NCBI RefSeq assembly: GCF_029167105.1
Contig: NZ_JARFML010000027.1
Span: 1 to 64,000, forward strand
Source of the DNA: Bradyrhizobium yuanmingense
Lineage (GTDB): Bacteria; Pseudomonadota; Alphaproteobacteria; Rhizobiales; Xanthobacteraceae
DNA length: 64,000 nucleotides
Reading direction: 5' to 3'
Part shown: positions 50,665-59,615 of the stretch, piece by piece
Numbering within the stretch: position 1 is the first letter of the stretch
Layout: every line of letters begins with the position of its first letter
Notes under the pieces: generated by a model
What the model saw: the letters and a program-made list of their open reading frames with translations, nothing else
The model's database searches: none
What the model was told of the DNA's origin: nothing
Translations under genes and position numbers: made by a program

Positions 50665-53181
50665 TCAGCCCGCGGCGTCGCGCAGGTTCGGCAGCAGCGG
50701 CGTGGTCGGATTGACCGGCACGTTCCAGATCTCCTCGGCATATTCGCGGATGGTGCGGTCCGAGGAGAACCAGGCCATGCGCGCGACATTGAGGATCGAG
50801 GCGCGGGTCCAGGCCGGCGCCACCTGCCAGCGCGCATCGACCGCGCGCTGCGCCTCGTAATAGGAATCGAAATCGGCGCTGACCATGTAATGGTCGAGAT
50901 AACGCAGCGCGTGCGCGATGGATTCGAAACGGCCGGGGTCGCCGGGCGAGAACTCGCCGGCGCCGATCGCGTTGATGGCACGCTGCAGCTTCGGCGACCG
51001 GCGGATCACGTCGGAAGCATCCAGCCCCTGCTTGCGCCTGATCATCACGTCGCCGGCTTCCATGCCGAAGATCGCGATATTCTCCGCGCCGACATGGTCG
51101 CGGATCTCGATATTGGCGCCGTCGAGCGTGCCGATGGTGATGGCCCCGTTCAGCGCCAGCTTCATGTTGCCGGTGCCGGAGGCTTCCATGCCCGCGGTGG
51201 AGATCTGCTCGGACAGATCGGCGGCGGGAATGATCACCTCGGCGAGACTGACATTGTAGTCGGGCAGGAACACGACCTTGAGCTTGCCGCCGATCGCGGG
51301 ATCGTTGTTGACGATCTCGGCGACGTCGTTGATCAGCTTGATGATCAGCTTGGCGTAGCGATAGCTCGCCGCCGCCTTGCCGGCGAAGATCTTGACCCGC
51401 GGCACCCAATTGCCGTTGGGCTCGTCCTTGATCGCCTGGTACAGCGCGACCGTCTCGATGACGTTGAGCAACTGGCGCTTGTACTCGTGGATGCGCTTGA
51501 TCTGCACGTCGAACAATGCGCCCGGGTCGACCCTGATGCCGAGCCGTTCGCCGATCAGGCGGGCGAGCTGGGCCTTGTTGTGGTGCTTGACGCTGCGGAA
51601 CTTCTTCTGGAACTCGGCGTCGCTGGCGCGCGCCTCTATCAGCGAGAGCTGGGTCGGATCGTCGAGCACGGCATCGCCGCAGCTCTCGCGCAACAAATCG
51701 GTCAGCTTCGGGTTCGCCAGCATCAGCCAGCGTCGGAAGGTGATGCCGTTGGTCTTGTTGGTGATCCGTCCGGGATAGAGATGGTTGAGGTCGTGGAAAA
51801 CGGTCTCGCGCATCAGGTCCGAATGCATCGCCGAGACCCCGTTGATGCGGTGCGAGCCGACGAAGGCGAGTTGGCCCATGCGCACGCGGCGGCCACTCTT
51901 CTCGTCGATCAGCGAGACCGAGGCGCGGAAGTCGATGTCGCCGGGGCAGCGCGCTTCGGCGAGCGCCAGATGCTGCACATTGATGCGGTAGATGATCTCC
52001 AGATGCCGCGGCAGCAGCCGCTCGAACAGCTCGACCGGCCAGGTCTCCAGCGCCTCCGGCAGCAGCGTGTGGTTGGTGTAGGAGAGGGTGGCGACCGTGA
52101 TCTTCCAGGCCTCGTCCCAGCGGAAATTGTGGAGGTCGACGAGGATGCGCATCAGCTCGGTGACGGCAAGGCTCGGATGGGTGTCGTTGAGCTGCACCGC
52201 GACCTTGCCGGCGAGGTTGCGCAGCTGGCCGTCGGAGGCGAGATGCCGCTTCACCAGGTCCTGGAGCGAGGCGGAGACGAAGAAATATTCCTGGCGCAGC
52301 CGCAGCTCGCGGCCCGCCGGGCTCTCGTCGTTCGGATAGAGGAACTTGCAGATCGCCTCCGCGCGCGCCTGCTCGGCGCTGGCGCTGACGTAATCGCCTT
52401 TGTTGAAGGCGTCGAGCTTGAGCGGATCGGGCGAGCGCGCCGACCACAGCCGCAGCGCGTTGACGTGCTGGCCGCGCCAGCCGACGATCGGCGTGTCATA
52501 GGCGATCGCCTGCACGGTTTCAGCAGGATGCCAGATCGAGCGGTCGCGGCCCTTGTCGTCGACATGCTCGACGCCGCCGCCGAAATTGACGTCGTAGATC
52601 ACCTCGGGCCGCTGCAATTCCCAGGGATTGCCGAAGCTCAGCCATTCGTCGGGATATTCCTGCTGCCAGCCCTGATTGATGATCTGGCGGAACAGGCCGT
52701 AATCGTAGCGGATGCCGTAGCCGATCGCGGGGATCGACAGCGTCGCCATGCTCTCCATGAAGCAGGCGGCGAGCCGGCCGAGGCCGCCATTGCCGAGCGC
52801 CGCATCCGGCTCGCATTTGCGCAGCTCCGGCAGCGAGACGCCGAGATCGCCGAGCGCGACCTCGAAGATCTTGAGCAGGCCCATGTTGTTGAGCGCGTCG
52901 GTGAAGAGCCGGCCGATCAGGAATTCGAGCGAGAGATAGTAAACCCGCTTGCGGCCCGCGTCGTAGCTGTGCTTCTCGGCCGTGAGCCAGCGATGCACGA
53001 TGCGGTCGCGCAGCGCGAGCGCCGCGGCCTGGTACCAATCGTGCCTGGTCGCCATGCCAGCGTCCTTGCCGATGGCAAGGCGCAGCTTTGCCAGGATTGC
53101 GCCCTTGATCTCGGCCAGCGCGAGTTCGTCGATGGGCTGCCCGGGGGCCGGAAAACTGGGCTGGAACGATGAATCCTGCAA
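50665..53181 (-). CDS. glgP: Glycogen/alpha-glucan phosphorylase
   Basis: An 838-residue GT35 enzyme that releases glucose-1-phosphate from glycogen. Landmarks: VYYLSLEFLIGRL near residue 80, NGGLGRLAACFMES, the KRIHEYKRQLLN motif, and the pyridoxal-phosphate site EASGTGNMKLALNGA, with the lysine in NMK, followed by TIGTLDGANIEI. Length matches the family (~815-850). No other glycogen genes are in the window. Start at 53181. Confidence 0.97.
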   Translation of the reverse strand: MQDSSFQPSFPAPGQPIDELALAEIKGAILAKLRLAIGKDAGMATRHDWYQAAALALRDRIVHRWLTAEKHSYDAGRKRVYYLSLEFLIGRLFTDALNNMGLLKIFEVALGDLGVSLPELRKCEPDAALGNGGLGRLAACFMESMATLSIPAIGYGIRYDYGLFRQIINQGWQQEYPDEWLSFGNPWELQRPEVIYDVNFGGGVEHVDDKGRDRSIWHPAETVQAIAYDTPIVGWRGQHVNALRLWSARSPDPLKLDAFNKGDYVSASAEQARAEAICKFLYPNDESPAGRELRLRQEYFFVSASLQDLVKRHLASDGQLRNLAGKVAVQLNDTHPSLAVTELMRILVDLHNFRWDEAWKITVATLSYTNHTLLPEALETWPVELFERLLPRHLEIIYRINVQHLALAEARCPGDIDFRASVSLIDEKSGRRVRMGQLAFVGSHRINGVSAMHSDLMRETVFHDLNHLYPGRITNKTNGITFRRWLMLANPKLTDLLRESCGDAVLDDPTQLSLIEARASDAEFQKKFRSVKHHNKAQLARLIGERLGIRVDPGALFDVQIKRIHEYKRQLLNVIETVALYQAIKDEPNGNWVPRVKIFAGKAAASYRYAKLIIKLINDVAEIVNNDPAIGGKLKVVFLPDYNVSLAEVIIPAADLSEQISTAGMEASGTGNMKLALNGAITIGTLDGANIEIRDHVGAENIAIFGMEAGDVMIRRKQGLDASDVIRRSPKLQRAINAIGAGEFSPGDPGRFESIAHALRYLDHYMVSADFDSYYEAQRAVDARWQVAPAWTRASILNVARMAWFSSDRTIREYAEEIWNVPVNPTTPLLPNLRDAAG

Positions 53182-53384
53182 AGCCGTTACTTCCTAGGTC
53201 GAAACAACTCTTAACTCTACGCGTCCTGCCCTTGCAGCGGAACTGTCGCCCGCGTGGCCGTGCATTGCGCTGGCGCAAATTTATGCAAGGAATGGGCCGA
53301 ATTGGGAACCCGGAGGAGCACGGAGAAACCCAGATTCGGTGTTAGATTACGAAAGAATCAGCCATCAGTGTGGAGAAGCGGACC

Positions 53385-53618
53385 GTGAGACTGCTGATCG
53401 AAATCGCCACTGCGGCCCTGCTCGTCGTCTGCATCAGCGCCACCAGTGCGGCGTTCGCCGCCGGCAAAACCGGTCGCAGCGCCGACGGCCTCAGCTGTGG
53501 CTTCACGGTGTCGCAGAAGGCGTCGCCCGCAGCCCGCTGCGCTGCGATCAAGCGCCAATGCGGCGGCAAGTTCTACGCAAGCGCGTGCGGCGACAAGCTG
53601 ATGTCCGCAGCGAATTGA
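53385..53618 (+). CDS. Small exported Cys-containing protein, unknown
   Basis: A 77-residue protein with a signal peptide (LIEIATAALLVVCISATSAAFA) and a mature part of about 50 residues with four cysteines (LSCGF, ARCAAIKRQCGG, SACGDK), which could form two disulfides. The start is taken as GTG at 53385, with GGAG nine bases before; GTG at 53370 is an in-frame alternative. It stands alone between glgP and the LysR gene. No family recognised. Confidence 0.6.
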   Translation: MRLLIEIATAALLVVCISATSAAFAAGKTGRSADGLSCGFTVSQKASPAARCAAIKRQCGGKFYASACGDKLMSAAN

Positions 53619-53641
53619 GAGCCGTAGGAGCTTTGGCGAGC

Positions 53642-54505
53642 TCAAGCCGCCTTGCTCTGCACCGCATCGCAAAACTCCGCGAGACGGTCCGCAAGCCGTA
53701 GCGTCGCCGGGCTCGCATCTGGCGAAGCCATCAGTGCAACCTCGGTCTTGTTGATCGGCGCAAAGCCGTCCTTCGCCGTCAGCACGCGGTGGTCGGTCTG
53801 GATCGCCATCTCCGACAGGATGCTGAGGCCCATGCCGGCGGCGACTGCGGCCTGAATGCCCGCGAGGCTCGATGAGGTGTAGGCGGTGTGCCAAGCGCGG
53901 CCGGCCGTTTCCAGCGCGTGGATGGCGCCGGCGCGGTAGATGCAGCCGAGCGGAAAGCCGATCAGCGGCACCGACGGCACGTTGACGTCGACCGGATGGC
54001 TCTTGCTGGTGACCCAGTGCACCCGCTCCGGCCACACCGCGATCGCGTCCTTCGCGCCAGCCTCGCGCTTGTAGAGCGCAAGGTCGAGCTCGCCGCGTTG
54101 GAGATCGCGGGCGAGATGCTTGCTCTGATCGGCGCGCACGTCCAGCCGCAATCCCGGATGCGAGCGCGAGAACGCGCCCAGCAGTTTTGCCAGCCGGTAC
54201 GCGGCAAAGTCCTCGGGGATGCCAAGCCGGATCGCGCCTTCGCTATCAGGCTGGCGCAGCACGTCGCGCGCCTCCTCGGCCAGCGAGAGCAATCGCCGCG
54301 CATAGGACAGCAGCCGCTCGCCGGCCTCGGTCGGGCGTACGTCCTTGCCGTCGCGGTGCAGCAGCACCTGACCGACATCCTCTTCCAGCCGCTTGATTTG
54401 CTGGCTCACGGTCGATTGCGTGCGGTGGACGCGCTCGCCGGCGCGGGTGAAGCCGCCGGCCTCGACCACCGAGACGAAGCTGCGCAGCAGCTCGAGATCG
54501 AGCAT
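53642..54505 (-). CDS. LysR-family transcriptional regulator
   Basis: A 287-residue LTTR: winged helix at residues 1-60 (LELLRSFVSVVEAGGFTRAGERVHRTQSTVSQQIKRLEED) and a periplasmic-binding-like co-inducer domain (GAIRLGIPEDFAAYRL onward). GGAGG lies five bases before 54505. It is divergent from an EamA permease gene, 108 bases away, the classical arrangement in which the LysR protein controls the neighbour. The effector is unknown. Confidence 0.94.
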   Translation of the reverse strand: MLDLELLRSFVSVVEAGGFTRAGERVHRTQSTVSQQIKRLEEDVGQVLLHRDGKDVRPTEAGERLLSYARRLLSLAEEARDVLRQPDSEGAIRLGIPEDFAAYRLAKLLGAFSRSHPGLRLDVRADQSKHLARDLQRGELDLALYKREAGAKDAIAVWPERVHWVTSKSHPVDVNVPSVPLIGFPLGCIYRAGAIHALETAGRAWHTAYTSSSLAGIQAAVAAGMGLSILSEMAIQTDHRVLTAKDGFAPINKTEVALMASPDASPATLRLADRLAEFCDAVQSKAA

Positions 54506-54613
54506 GGCCGCCTCCATTAAGAAATCCACTGGGCATGAGTTAATCATTTAATTTCCAGATGACAAGCGGCCTCCTTAGATCGAGGGCAGAAGAAAATATC
54601 CGAGAATGTCCTC

Positions 54614-55525
54614 ATGTCGCTCGCGACCTCGCTTCCCGCCCCTCGCAGCCGCTTCAACACATTGCCGCTCGCGATCGGCCTGTTCTGCCTGCTCTGGAGC
54701 TACGCCTTCGTCGCCGGCAAGATCGGCGTCACCCATTGCCCGCCGCTGATCCTGCTCGCCGCGCGCTTCTCCCTCGCGGGCATCCTGATCCTGGGTGCCA
54801 CATTGATCCGCGGCGAAGTCTGGTCCTTGTCGTGGCGCGATGCCGCGATCTTCGCGATGCTCGGCATCGCCAACAACGCGCTCTATCTCGGCCTCGGCTA
54901 CACCGGCCTGCAATCGGTCTCCGCCGGCCTCGGCGGCCTGATCGTGTCAGCCAATCCGGTGTTCACCGCGGGCCTTGCCGCGCTGCTGCTCGGCGAAGGC
55001 ATGACCTGGCGCAAGGCGAGCGGCCTCCTGCTCGGCATCGTCGGCGTGACCGCAATCGTCTGGCACCGCCTGTCGGTCGGCACCGATTCGCTGCACGGCA
55101 TCGTCTTCACGCTGGCCTCGCTCGCGTCCATCGTGGCCGGCACCATCCTGTTCAAGCTGCTGGCGCCGAAGGGATCCCTGTGGATCGGCAATGGCGTGCA
55201 GAACCTCGCTTCCGGCATCGTGCTGACACCGGTCGCGCTCACCTTCGCCGATGTCGACGCGATCGACTATACGCCGAGCCTGATCGGCGCCTTCGCCTTT
55301 CTCGTGCTCGGCGGCTCGATCGTCGCTTCTTGGCTCTGGTTTCGCCTCTTGAAGACGTGTGGCGCCACCGCCGCCAGCGCCTATCATTTCCTGATGCCGC
55401 CGCTCGGCATGCTGTTCGCATTCCTCGTCCTCGGCGAGCACATCGAGGCGCGCGACCTGCTCGGCATCATTCCGGTCGCGCTCGGCATTTATCTCGTGAC
55501 GCGGCCTGCGAAGGCGGCGGTGTAG
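54614..55525 (+). CDS. EamA/DMT-family permease
   Basis: A 303-residue membrane protein with ten predicted helices in two EamA halves; the N-terminal half contains GLFCLLWSYAFVAGKIGVTHCPPL (shown here as overlapping parts of one helix and loop) and the second ends LLGIIPVALGIYLVTRP. DMT permeases of this type export amino acids or metabolites. Expression is probably controlled by the divergent LysR gene. Confidence 0.92.
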   Translation: MSLATSLPAPRSRFNTLPLAIGLFCLLWSYAFVAGKIGVTHCPPLILLAARFSLAGILILGATLIRGEVWSLSWRDAAIFAMLGIANNALYLGLGYTGLQSVSAGLGGLIVSANPVFTAGLAALLLGEGMTWRKASGLLLGIVGVTAIVWHRLSVGTDSLHGIVFTLASLASIVAGTILFKLLAPKGSLWIGNGVQNLASGIVLTPVALTFADVDAIDYTPSLIGAFAFLVLGGSIVASWLWFRLLKTCGATAASAYHFLMPPLGMLFAFLVLGEHIEARDLLGIIPVALGIYLVTRPAKAAV

Positions 55526-55549
55526 GTGGAGGCCCCGCTGTTCACTATC

Positions 55550-55584
55550 GTCATTGCGAGGAGCCCTTGCGACGAAGCAATGAC
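55550..55584. repeat. Dispersed palindromic element, family A, shortened
   Basis: GTCATTGCGAGGAGCCCTTG...GACGAAGCAATGAC: the left outer arm and the start of the inner arm of family A are joined directly to the right end (CAATGAC), with about 50 bases of the centre missing compared with 12991-13075. It lies between the converging EamA and TIGR02186 genes. Confidence 0.8.
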
Positions 55585-55589
55585 GGGGG

Positions 55590-56360
55590 CTAGTCCTTCC
55601 TGAACACGATCGAGGCCATCCACCCCGTCATCAGCGCCATCGCAACCGTGGCGAGGCCGTAGATCAGGCCGTTCTGCCGGGCGGTCGTCGCGACGAACTG
55701 CTCGAAGCCGACCTTGACGATCTCGAACGCGGTCTCGGTCTTGCCGATGAACGCACCGTTGGCGAACAGCTTGATCTCGACCTCATAGGTGCCGATCGGC
55801 ACCTCCGCGGGCAGCGGAATGCCGGTGCGGAACAGCGTCGGCGTCAGGAACGTGACCGCGCTGCCGTCTTCCCTATAAAGCCCGCGCTGGGTGCGCAGGC
55901 GAATGAAGGCCGAGCGGAACGCATCGTTCGGCACCACGTCGGCAAAGTCGCCGCTGACCCGTTGCGTCAGCAGCACGTTGTTGAGCCCGATCTGCTGCCG
56001 CCGCGCGATCTCGGGCGAGGTGATGGCGTCCAACGGGCGGTTGGCGAACAGCGCGAGATAGCTCGGCACCTGCAGGAACTGGCGGTAGTCGGTGTTGATC
56101 CAGATGCCGAAGGTGCGCTCCTTCCGCCGCGTCACCATGTCGGCGCGCGGGCCCATCACGGTGACGACGAGATCGTAGGCCGTGCGGTCGGCCGGCGTCG
56201 TCGCATCCTTCTCGACCGAGCCGAACAGCACCAGCTCCTCGCCGGAATAGTTCGGCGTCACCGTGACGCGATGATTCGAGACCGACACGATCAGTCGCTC
56301 GGCCTGCGCAGCGCCGCCGAGCAGCAGGACGATGACGATGGCGAGAAGCATGCGCCTCAT
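55590..56360 (-). CDS. TIGR02186 family membrane protein (Alph_Pro_TM)
   Basis: A 256-residue protein: signal peptide (LLAIVIVLLLGGAAQA), a beta-rich exported domain (ERLIVSVSNHRVTVTPNYSGEELVLFGSVE, then DLVVTVMGPRADMVTRRKER), and a C-terminal membrane anchor (LIYGLATVAMALMTGWMASI). This family (PF09608) is restricted to alphaproteobacteria and regularly neighbours a TauE/SafE permease, as here, where the genes overlap by four bases. Function unknown; a subunit or accessory of the exporter is a reasonable inference. Confidence 0.9.
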   Translation of the reverse strand: MRRMLLAIVIVLLLGGAAQAERLIVSVSNHRVTVTPNYSGEELVLFGSVEKDATTPADRTAYDLVVTVMGPRADMVTRRKERTFGIWINTDYRQFLQVPSYLALFANRPLDAITSPEIARRQQIGLNNVLLTQRVSGDFADVVPNDAFRSAFIRLRTQRGLYREDGSAVTFLTPTLFRTGIPLPAEVPIGTYEVEIKLFANGAFIGKTETAFEIVKVGFEQFVATTARQNGLIYGLATVAMALMTGWMASIVFRKD

Positions 56361-57274
56361 CGGCTCACTCCGAGCTCACGGATGGTGAAGAGATCGGAGG
56401 GCTGGATCACCAGTTCGATCGCGAAGCGGATTCCGACCGAGAGGATGAGCAAGCCCAGCAGCAGCCGCAGCTGCTCGCCACGGATCTTCTGTCCGGCACG
56501 GGCGCCGAACTGCGCGCCGGTGACGCCGCCGACCATCAGGATCAGCGCCAGCACGGCATCGACCAGGTGATTGGTCGCCGCGTGCAGCATGGTCGCGAAC
56601 AGCATGGTGACGACGGTGAGAACCATCGAAGTCCCGATCACCGTCGAGGTCGGTACCCTCAAGAGATAGATCATGATCGGCACCAGGATGAAGCCGCCGC
56701 CTATACCCATGATGGCGCCGATGAAGCCGATCACGATGCCGACGATCACCACGGGGATGACCGAGAGGTAGATCTTCGAGCGCTTGAACCGCATCTTCAG
56801 CGGCAAGCCGTGGATCCAGTTGTGGGTGCGGCGCGGGGGCAGCGCCCCGCGCCGGGTCCGCATCAAGGCGCGCAATCCTTCCGAGAACATCAGGCTGCCG
56901 ACCGTGGTGAGCAGCACGACGTAGGAGAGCGCGATCATCAGGTCGAGCTGGCCGAGCGCGCGCAGCTGGGTGAAGGTCCAGACGCCGAGCGTCGTGCCGG
57001 TCACGCCGCCGCATAACAAGACGCTCGCCAGCGCCGGATCGATCGCGCGTCGCCGCCAATAGGAGAGAGCGCCGGAAAAGGAGGAGGCCGCGATGTGGCT
57101 CGCCACCGAGGCCACCGCGACCGCCGGCGTGATGCCGATGAAGATCAAAAGCGGCGTCATCAGGAAGCCGCCGCCGATGCCGAACATGCCGGAGACGAAG
57201 CCGACCGCAGCGCCCATGGCGAGCACCAGGAAGACGTTGACCGGAAGATCGGCGATCGGGAGGTAAAGCTGCAT
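56357..57274 (-). CDS. TauE/SafE (TSUP) family permease
   Basis: A 305-residue membrane protein with eight or more predicted helices and the two TSUP signature stretches, GFVSGMFGIGGGFLMTPLLI near the N-terminus and GFIGAIMGIGGGFILVPIMI in the middle. The family exports sulfite, sulfoacetate or related organosulfur anions. It is overlapped by the TIGR02186 gene downstream, which suggests a two-component unit. Confidence 0.93.
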   Translation of the reverse strand: MQLYLPIADLPVNVFLVLAMGAAVGFVSGMFGIGGGFLMTPLLIFIGITPAVAVASVASHIAASSFSGALSYWRRRAIDPALASVLLCGGVTGTTLGVWTFTQLRALGQLDLMIALSYVVLLTTVGSLMFSEGLRALMRTRRGALPPRRTHNWIHGLPLKMRFKRSKIYLSVIPVVIVGIVIGFIGAIMGIGGGFILVPIMIYLLRVPTSTVIGTSMVLTVVTMLFATMLHAATNHLVDAVLALILMVGGVTGAQFGARAGQKIRGEQLRLLLGLLILSVGIRFAIELVIQPSDLFTIRELGVSR

Positions 57275-57469
57275 TGAACCTGCGCACCGGCGAGACGGAT
57301 CGACGAACGCGGAATGCTCGCGGAAGGAACGGAACGATTGCCGCGTCCCTCAATAGCGGAATTCGCCGGCGGGCGGGACCGGGAATTTCAGGCGTGGTGA
57401 ATGGGTATGACGCGCGCGTGATGATCTCTGCGATCGTCCGCACTCCCGCTGCAGGCGGAGAGGCGAAGG

Positions 57470-58393
57470 TCAGAACGGGCTGACGGAGAAATACCGTAGC
57501 CAGAGATCGGTGTAGCGGCCTTTTTCCCAGATCCGGAACATCGCCCAGTTCAGGGCCTGGCGCAGCACGTCGTTGCCCTTGCGCACGGCGATGCCGATGC
57601 CCTCGCCGAAGAAACGGCTCTCGACGAATGGGCCGCCGGAGAAGGCGCAGCAATCGGCCGAATCCGTGCCGTTGATCCAGAACGCCAGCGAGATGGCGTC
57701 GCCGAAGATAAAGTCGACCTCGCCCCTGCGCAGAGCTGCGCGCATCGCATCGTCATTGGGGTAGGCGTGCAGCTCGGCGTCCGTGAACATCGCCTTGAGA
57801 TACGCCTCGTGCGCGGAGCCGGCGATGGCGCCGACCTTCTTGCCTTCGAGATATTCGGGGCGGATCTCCGGCATCACCGCATCCTTGCGCGAGACGAAGC
57901 GCGCCGGCACGCGATAATAGGGATCGGTGAAGTCGACGCGGGCGCGCAGCTGCGGGCTCACCGCCATGGAGGCGATGATGGCATCGCCCCGGTTGGAGGT
58001 GAGCGCATCGATCAGGGTCTCGAAACGCCGCATTTGCACCGTGCAGGTGACCTTGATCTCCTCGCAGAGCGCGCGGGCAAAATCGACGTTGAAGCCGGCC
58101 GGATTGCCGTCCGCGCCGGTGAAGTTGAATGGTGGATAGTCGGTCTCGGTCAGGAAGCGGATCACGGTCAGGCGCGACAGGTCCGGCCGCTCCGGCCGCC
58201 GACGCGGGTCCCAGAACCCGGGCACGGCCTGCGGAGCGGCCTGAGGGGAGGTCTGTGGCGCTGCCGGAGGCTGCTTGGCGGGGGCTTGCGCGTTCGCCTC
58301 GGTGACGCCGCCCAGCAGGCAAAGGCCGGCAGCCAGCCCTGCCAGCAAGCCACGGACAGATTTGAGCGATTTCGCCTGTTGCGATGGAGCCAT
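57470..58393 (-). CDS. Transporter substrate-binding protein (SBP_bac_3 type)
   Basis: A 307-residue periplasmic protein. Signal peptide ~1-36 (VRGLLAGLAAGLCLLGGVTEANA), then a Pro/Gln/Ala-rich linker (residues ~37-60), then the family 3 binding domain: VIRFLTETDYPPFNFTGADG, GFNVDFARALCEEI, FTDPYYRVPARFV, and DFIFGDAISLAFW. Family 3 proteins usually bind amino acids; a Cys pair (DCCAF) is unusual. No permease or ATPase is adjacent, so it is an orphan here. The start at 58393 is favoured because the upstream extension runs into a repeat element. Confidence 0.85.
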   Translation of the reverse strand: MAPSQQAKSLKSVRGLLAGLAAGLCLLGGVTEANAQAPAKQPPAAPQTSPQAAPQAVPGFWDPRRRPERPDLSRLTVIRFLTETDYPPFNFTGADGNPAGFNVDFARALCEEIKVTCTVQMRRFETLIDALTSNRGDAIIASMAVSPQLRARVDFTDPYYRVPARFVSRKDAVMPEIRPEYLEGKKVGAIAGSAHEAYLKAMFTDAELHAYPNDDAMRAALRRGEVDFIFGDAISLAFWINGTDSADCCAFSGGPFVESRFFGEGIGIAVRKGNDVLRQALNWAMFRIWEKGRYTDLWLRYFSVSPF

Positions 58394-58489
58394 CGGCCGC
58401 AAGTAATGAATTTCGTCGAGATCGGAGGGCCTTATAGACCATCCCGCCGGGAACGCGAGCCTGGAATGTGGGAAGGGCAACGTCTCTCG

Positions 58490-58611
58490 GTCATGCCCGG
58501 GCTTGTCCCGGGCATCCACGAACTTCCTCACCCAGCCCAAGAACGTGGATGGCCGGGACATAGGCGAGCGGAAGCGACGCCGTCCTTCGGACGGCTATGC
58601 CCGGCCATGAC
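58490..58611. repeat. Dispersed palindromic element, family F
   Basis: GTCATGCCCGGGCTTGTCCC at the left (58490 on) pairs with the right end CTATGCCCGGCCATGAC (58595-58611), and CCACGAACTTCC / AACGTGGATGGCCGGGAC form inner arms. It lies upstream of the binding-protein gene and downstream of the SCO gene, both minus strand. Confidence 0.8.
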
Positions 58612-58642
58612 GGCGCGGAAGCATCGCGCCCAAATCGGGCCT

Positions 58643-59233
58643 TCAAAGATACTTTTTCAAATCAACCGCTGCCTCTTCCGGCGTCCGCTTCAAATTGAAC
58701 GGCGAAACGAACCTGCCCTCGCGGTCCATCAGGTAGATCAGCGCGGTGTGGTCCATCGTGTAGTCGCCATCCTTGGTCGGGACCTTCTTGGCATAGACCC
58801 GGTAGGAGGAGATGACCTTGGCGGTCTCGGCGGGGTCGCCGGACAGGCCCTGGAGGTGCGGATCGAAGCTCGACAGGTAATCCTTCATCGTCGCCGGCGT
58901 GTCGCGCTCGGGATCGACCGAGATGAAGATGGCATTGACCTTGTCGGCGTCCTTGCCCAGCGCGCGCAGCACTTCCGAGATCTCGAACAGCGAGGTCGGG
59001 CAGACGTCGGGGCAATGGGTGTAGCCGAAGAAGATCAGGGTCGGCTTGCCCTTCAGGCTCTTGTCGGTGACGGCCTTCCCGTTCTGGTCGGTCAGCTGGA
59101 ACGGGCCGCCGATCGCGGCCGGCTGTGCCACCTTGCTGACGCCGCCCATCGCCCAGAACATGATCAGGAGCCCGACGACGAGGCTTGCGGCAAAGGCGGT
59201 CGCGATCACCAGCGGACGGGTGGCGGAGCTCAT
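58643..59233 (-). CDS. SCO1/SenC-family copper chaperone
   Basis: A 196-residue membrane-anchored thioredoxin-fold protein. N-terminal anchor ~8-28; copper ligands C74 and C78 in YTHCPDVCPTSL and H162 in YTMDHTALIYL. SCO proteins deliver copper to the CuA centre of cytochrome c oxidase. No oxidase genes are in the window. The small membrane protein gene at 59258 lies 24 bases upstream and may be co-transcribed. Confidence 0.94.
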   Translation of the reverse strand: MSSATRPLVIATAFAASLVVGLLIMFWAMGGVSKVAQPAAIGGPFQLTDQNGKAVTDKSLKGKPTLIFFGYTHCPDVCPTSLFEISEVLRALGKDADKVNAIFISVDPERDTPATMKDYLSSFDPHLQGLSGDPAETAKVISSYRVYAKKVPTKDGDYTMDHTALIYLMDREGRFVSPFNLKRTPEEAAVDLKKYL

Positions 59234-59257
59234 GGGCGGAAAACTTCCTGTCGCAGG

Positions 59258-59452
59258 TCAGAAGCAGGCGGCAAAGCCGGTCCTGATCATTTCGAAGAAC
59301 ACCTGGCTGCCATAGTGGAACCAGAGCGCCAGCGCGCCGATCACGGCGAGACCGCCGATTGCAGCGCCCGCCCACAGCAGCACGGATGGCATCCGCCCGG
59401 CAGTGGGCGAATTGTCCGATAGCCGATGTGCCGGGTGCAGCGGTTGAGCCAT
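59258..59452 (-). CDS. Small single-helix membrane protein, unknown
   Basis: A 64-residue protein: a polar N-terminus of ~20 residues, a membrane helix (SVLLWAGAAIGGLAVIGALALWF) and a short tail with a single Cys. It sits 24 bases upstream of the SCO gene on the same strand, which suggests a small partner of the copper chaperone or of cytochrome oxidase assembly. No clear Shine-Dalgarno. No family recognised. Confidence 0.55.
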   Translation of the reverse strand: MAQPLHPAHRLSDNSPTAGRMPSVLLWAGAAIGGLAVIGALALWFHYGSQVFFEMIRTGFAACF

Positions 59453-59514
59453 GACAACGATCGGGACGAAGGCCCCGGTTCCCTGGCTTTCAGATAGGCT
59501 TTGCGCCGGCTGCG

Positions 59515-59576
59515 GGCAAGGCGCCGCCAGCAGGCAAGGCGCCGCCAGCAGGCAAGGCGCCGCCAGCAGGCAAGAC
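59515..59576. repeat. 18-bp tandem repeat
   Basis: The unit GCGCCGCCAGCAGGCAAG is repeated three times in perfect register from 59521 to 59574, with a partial unit (GGCAAG) before and a degenerate one (ACGCCGCGG) after. It lies between the small membrane protein gene and the end of the next minus-strand gene. In the minus direction it reads CTTGCCTGCTGGCGGCGC. It does not overlap a convincing gene. Confidence 0.9.
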
Positions 59577-59615
59577 GCCGCGGCGGCGCCAAAGGACGCC
59601 GCCAGCCTGTGGATG

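Noticed and set aside
50416..53172. A 918-residue plus-strand open frame opposite glgP
   Set aside because: It overlaps the whole of a well-supported glycogen phosphorylase on the other strand and starts inside a palindromic repeat.
59515..59576. Possible CRISPR or integron array
   Set aside because: The 18-base units are contiguous with no spacers.
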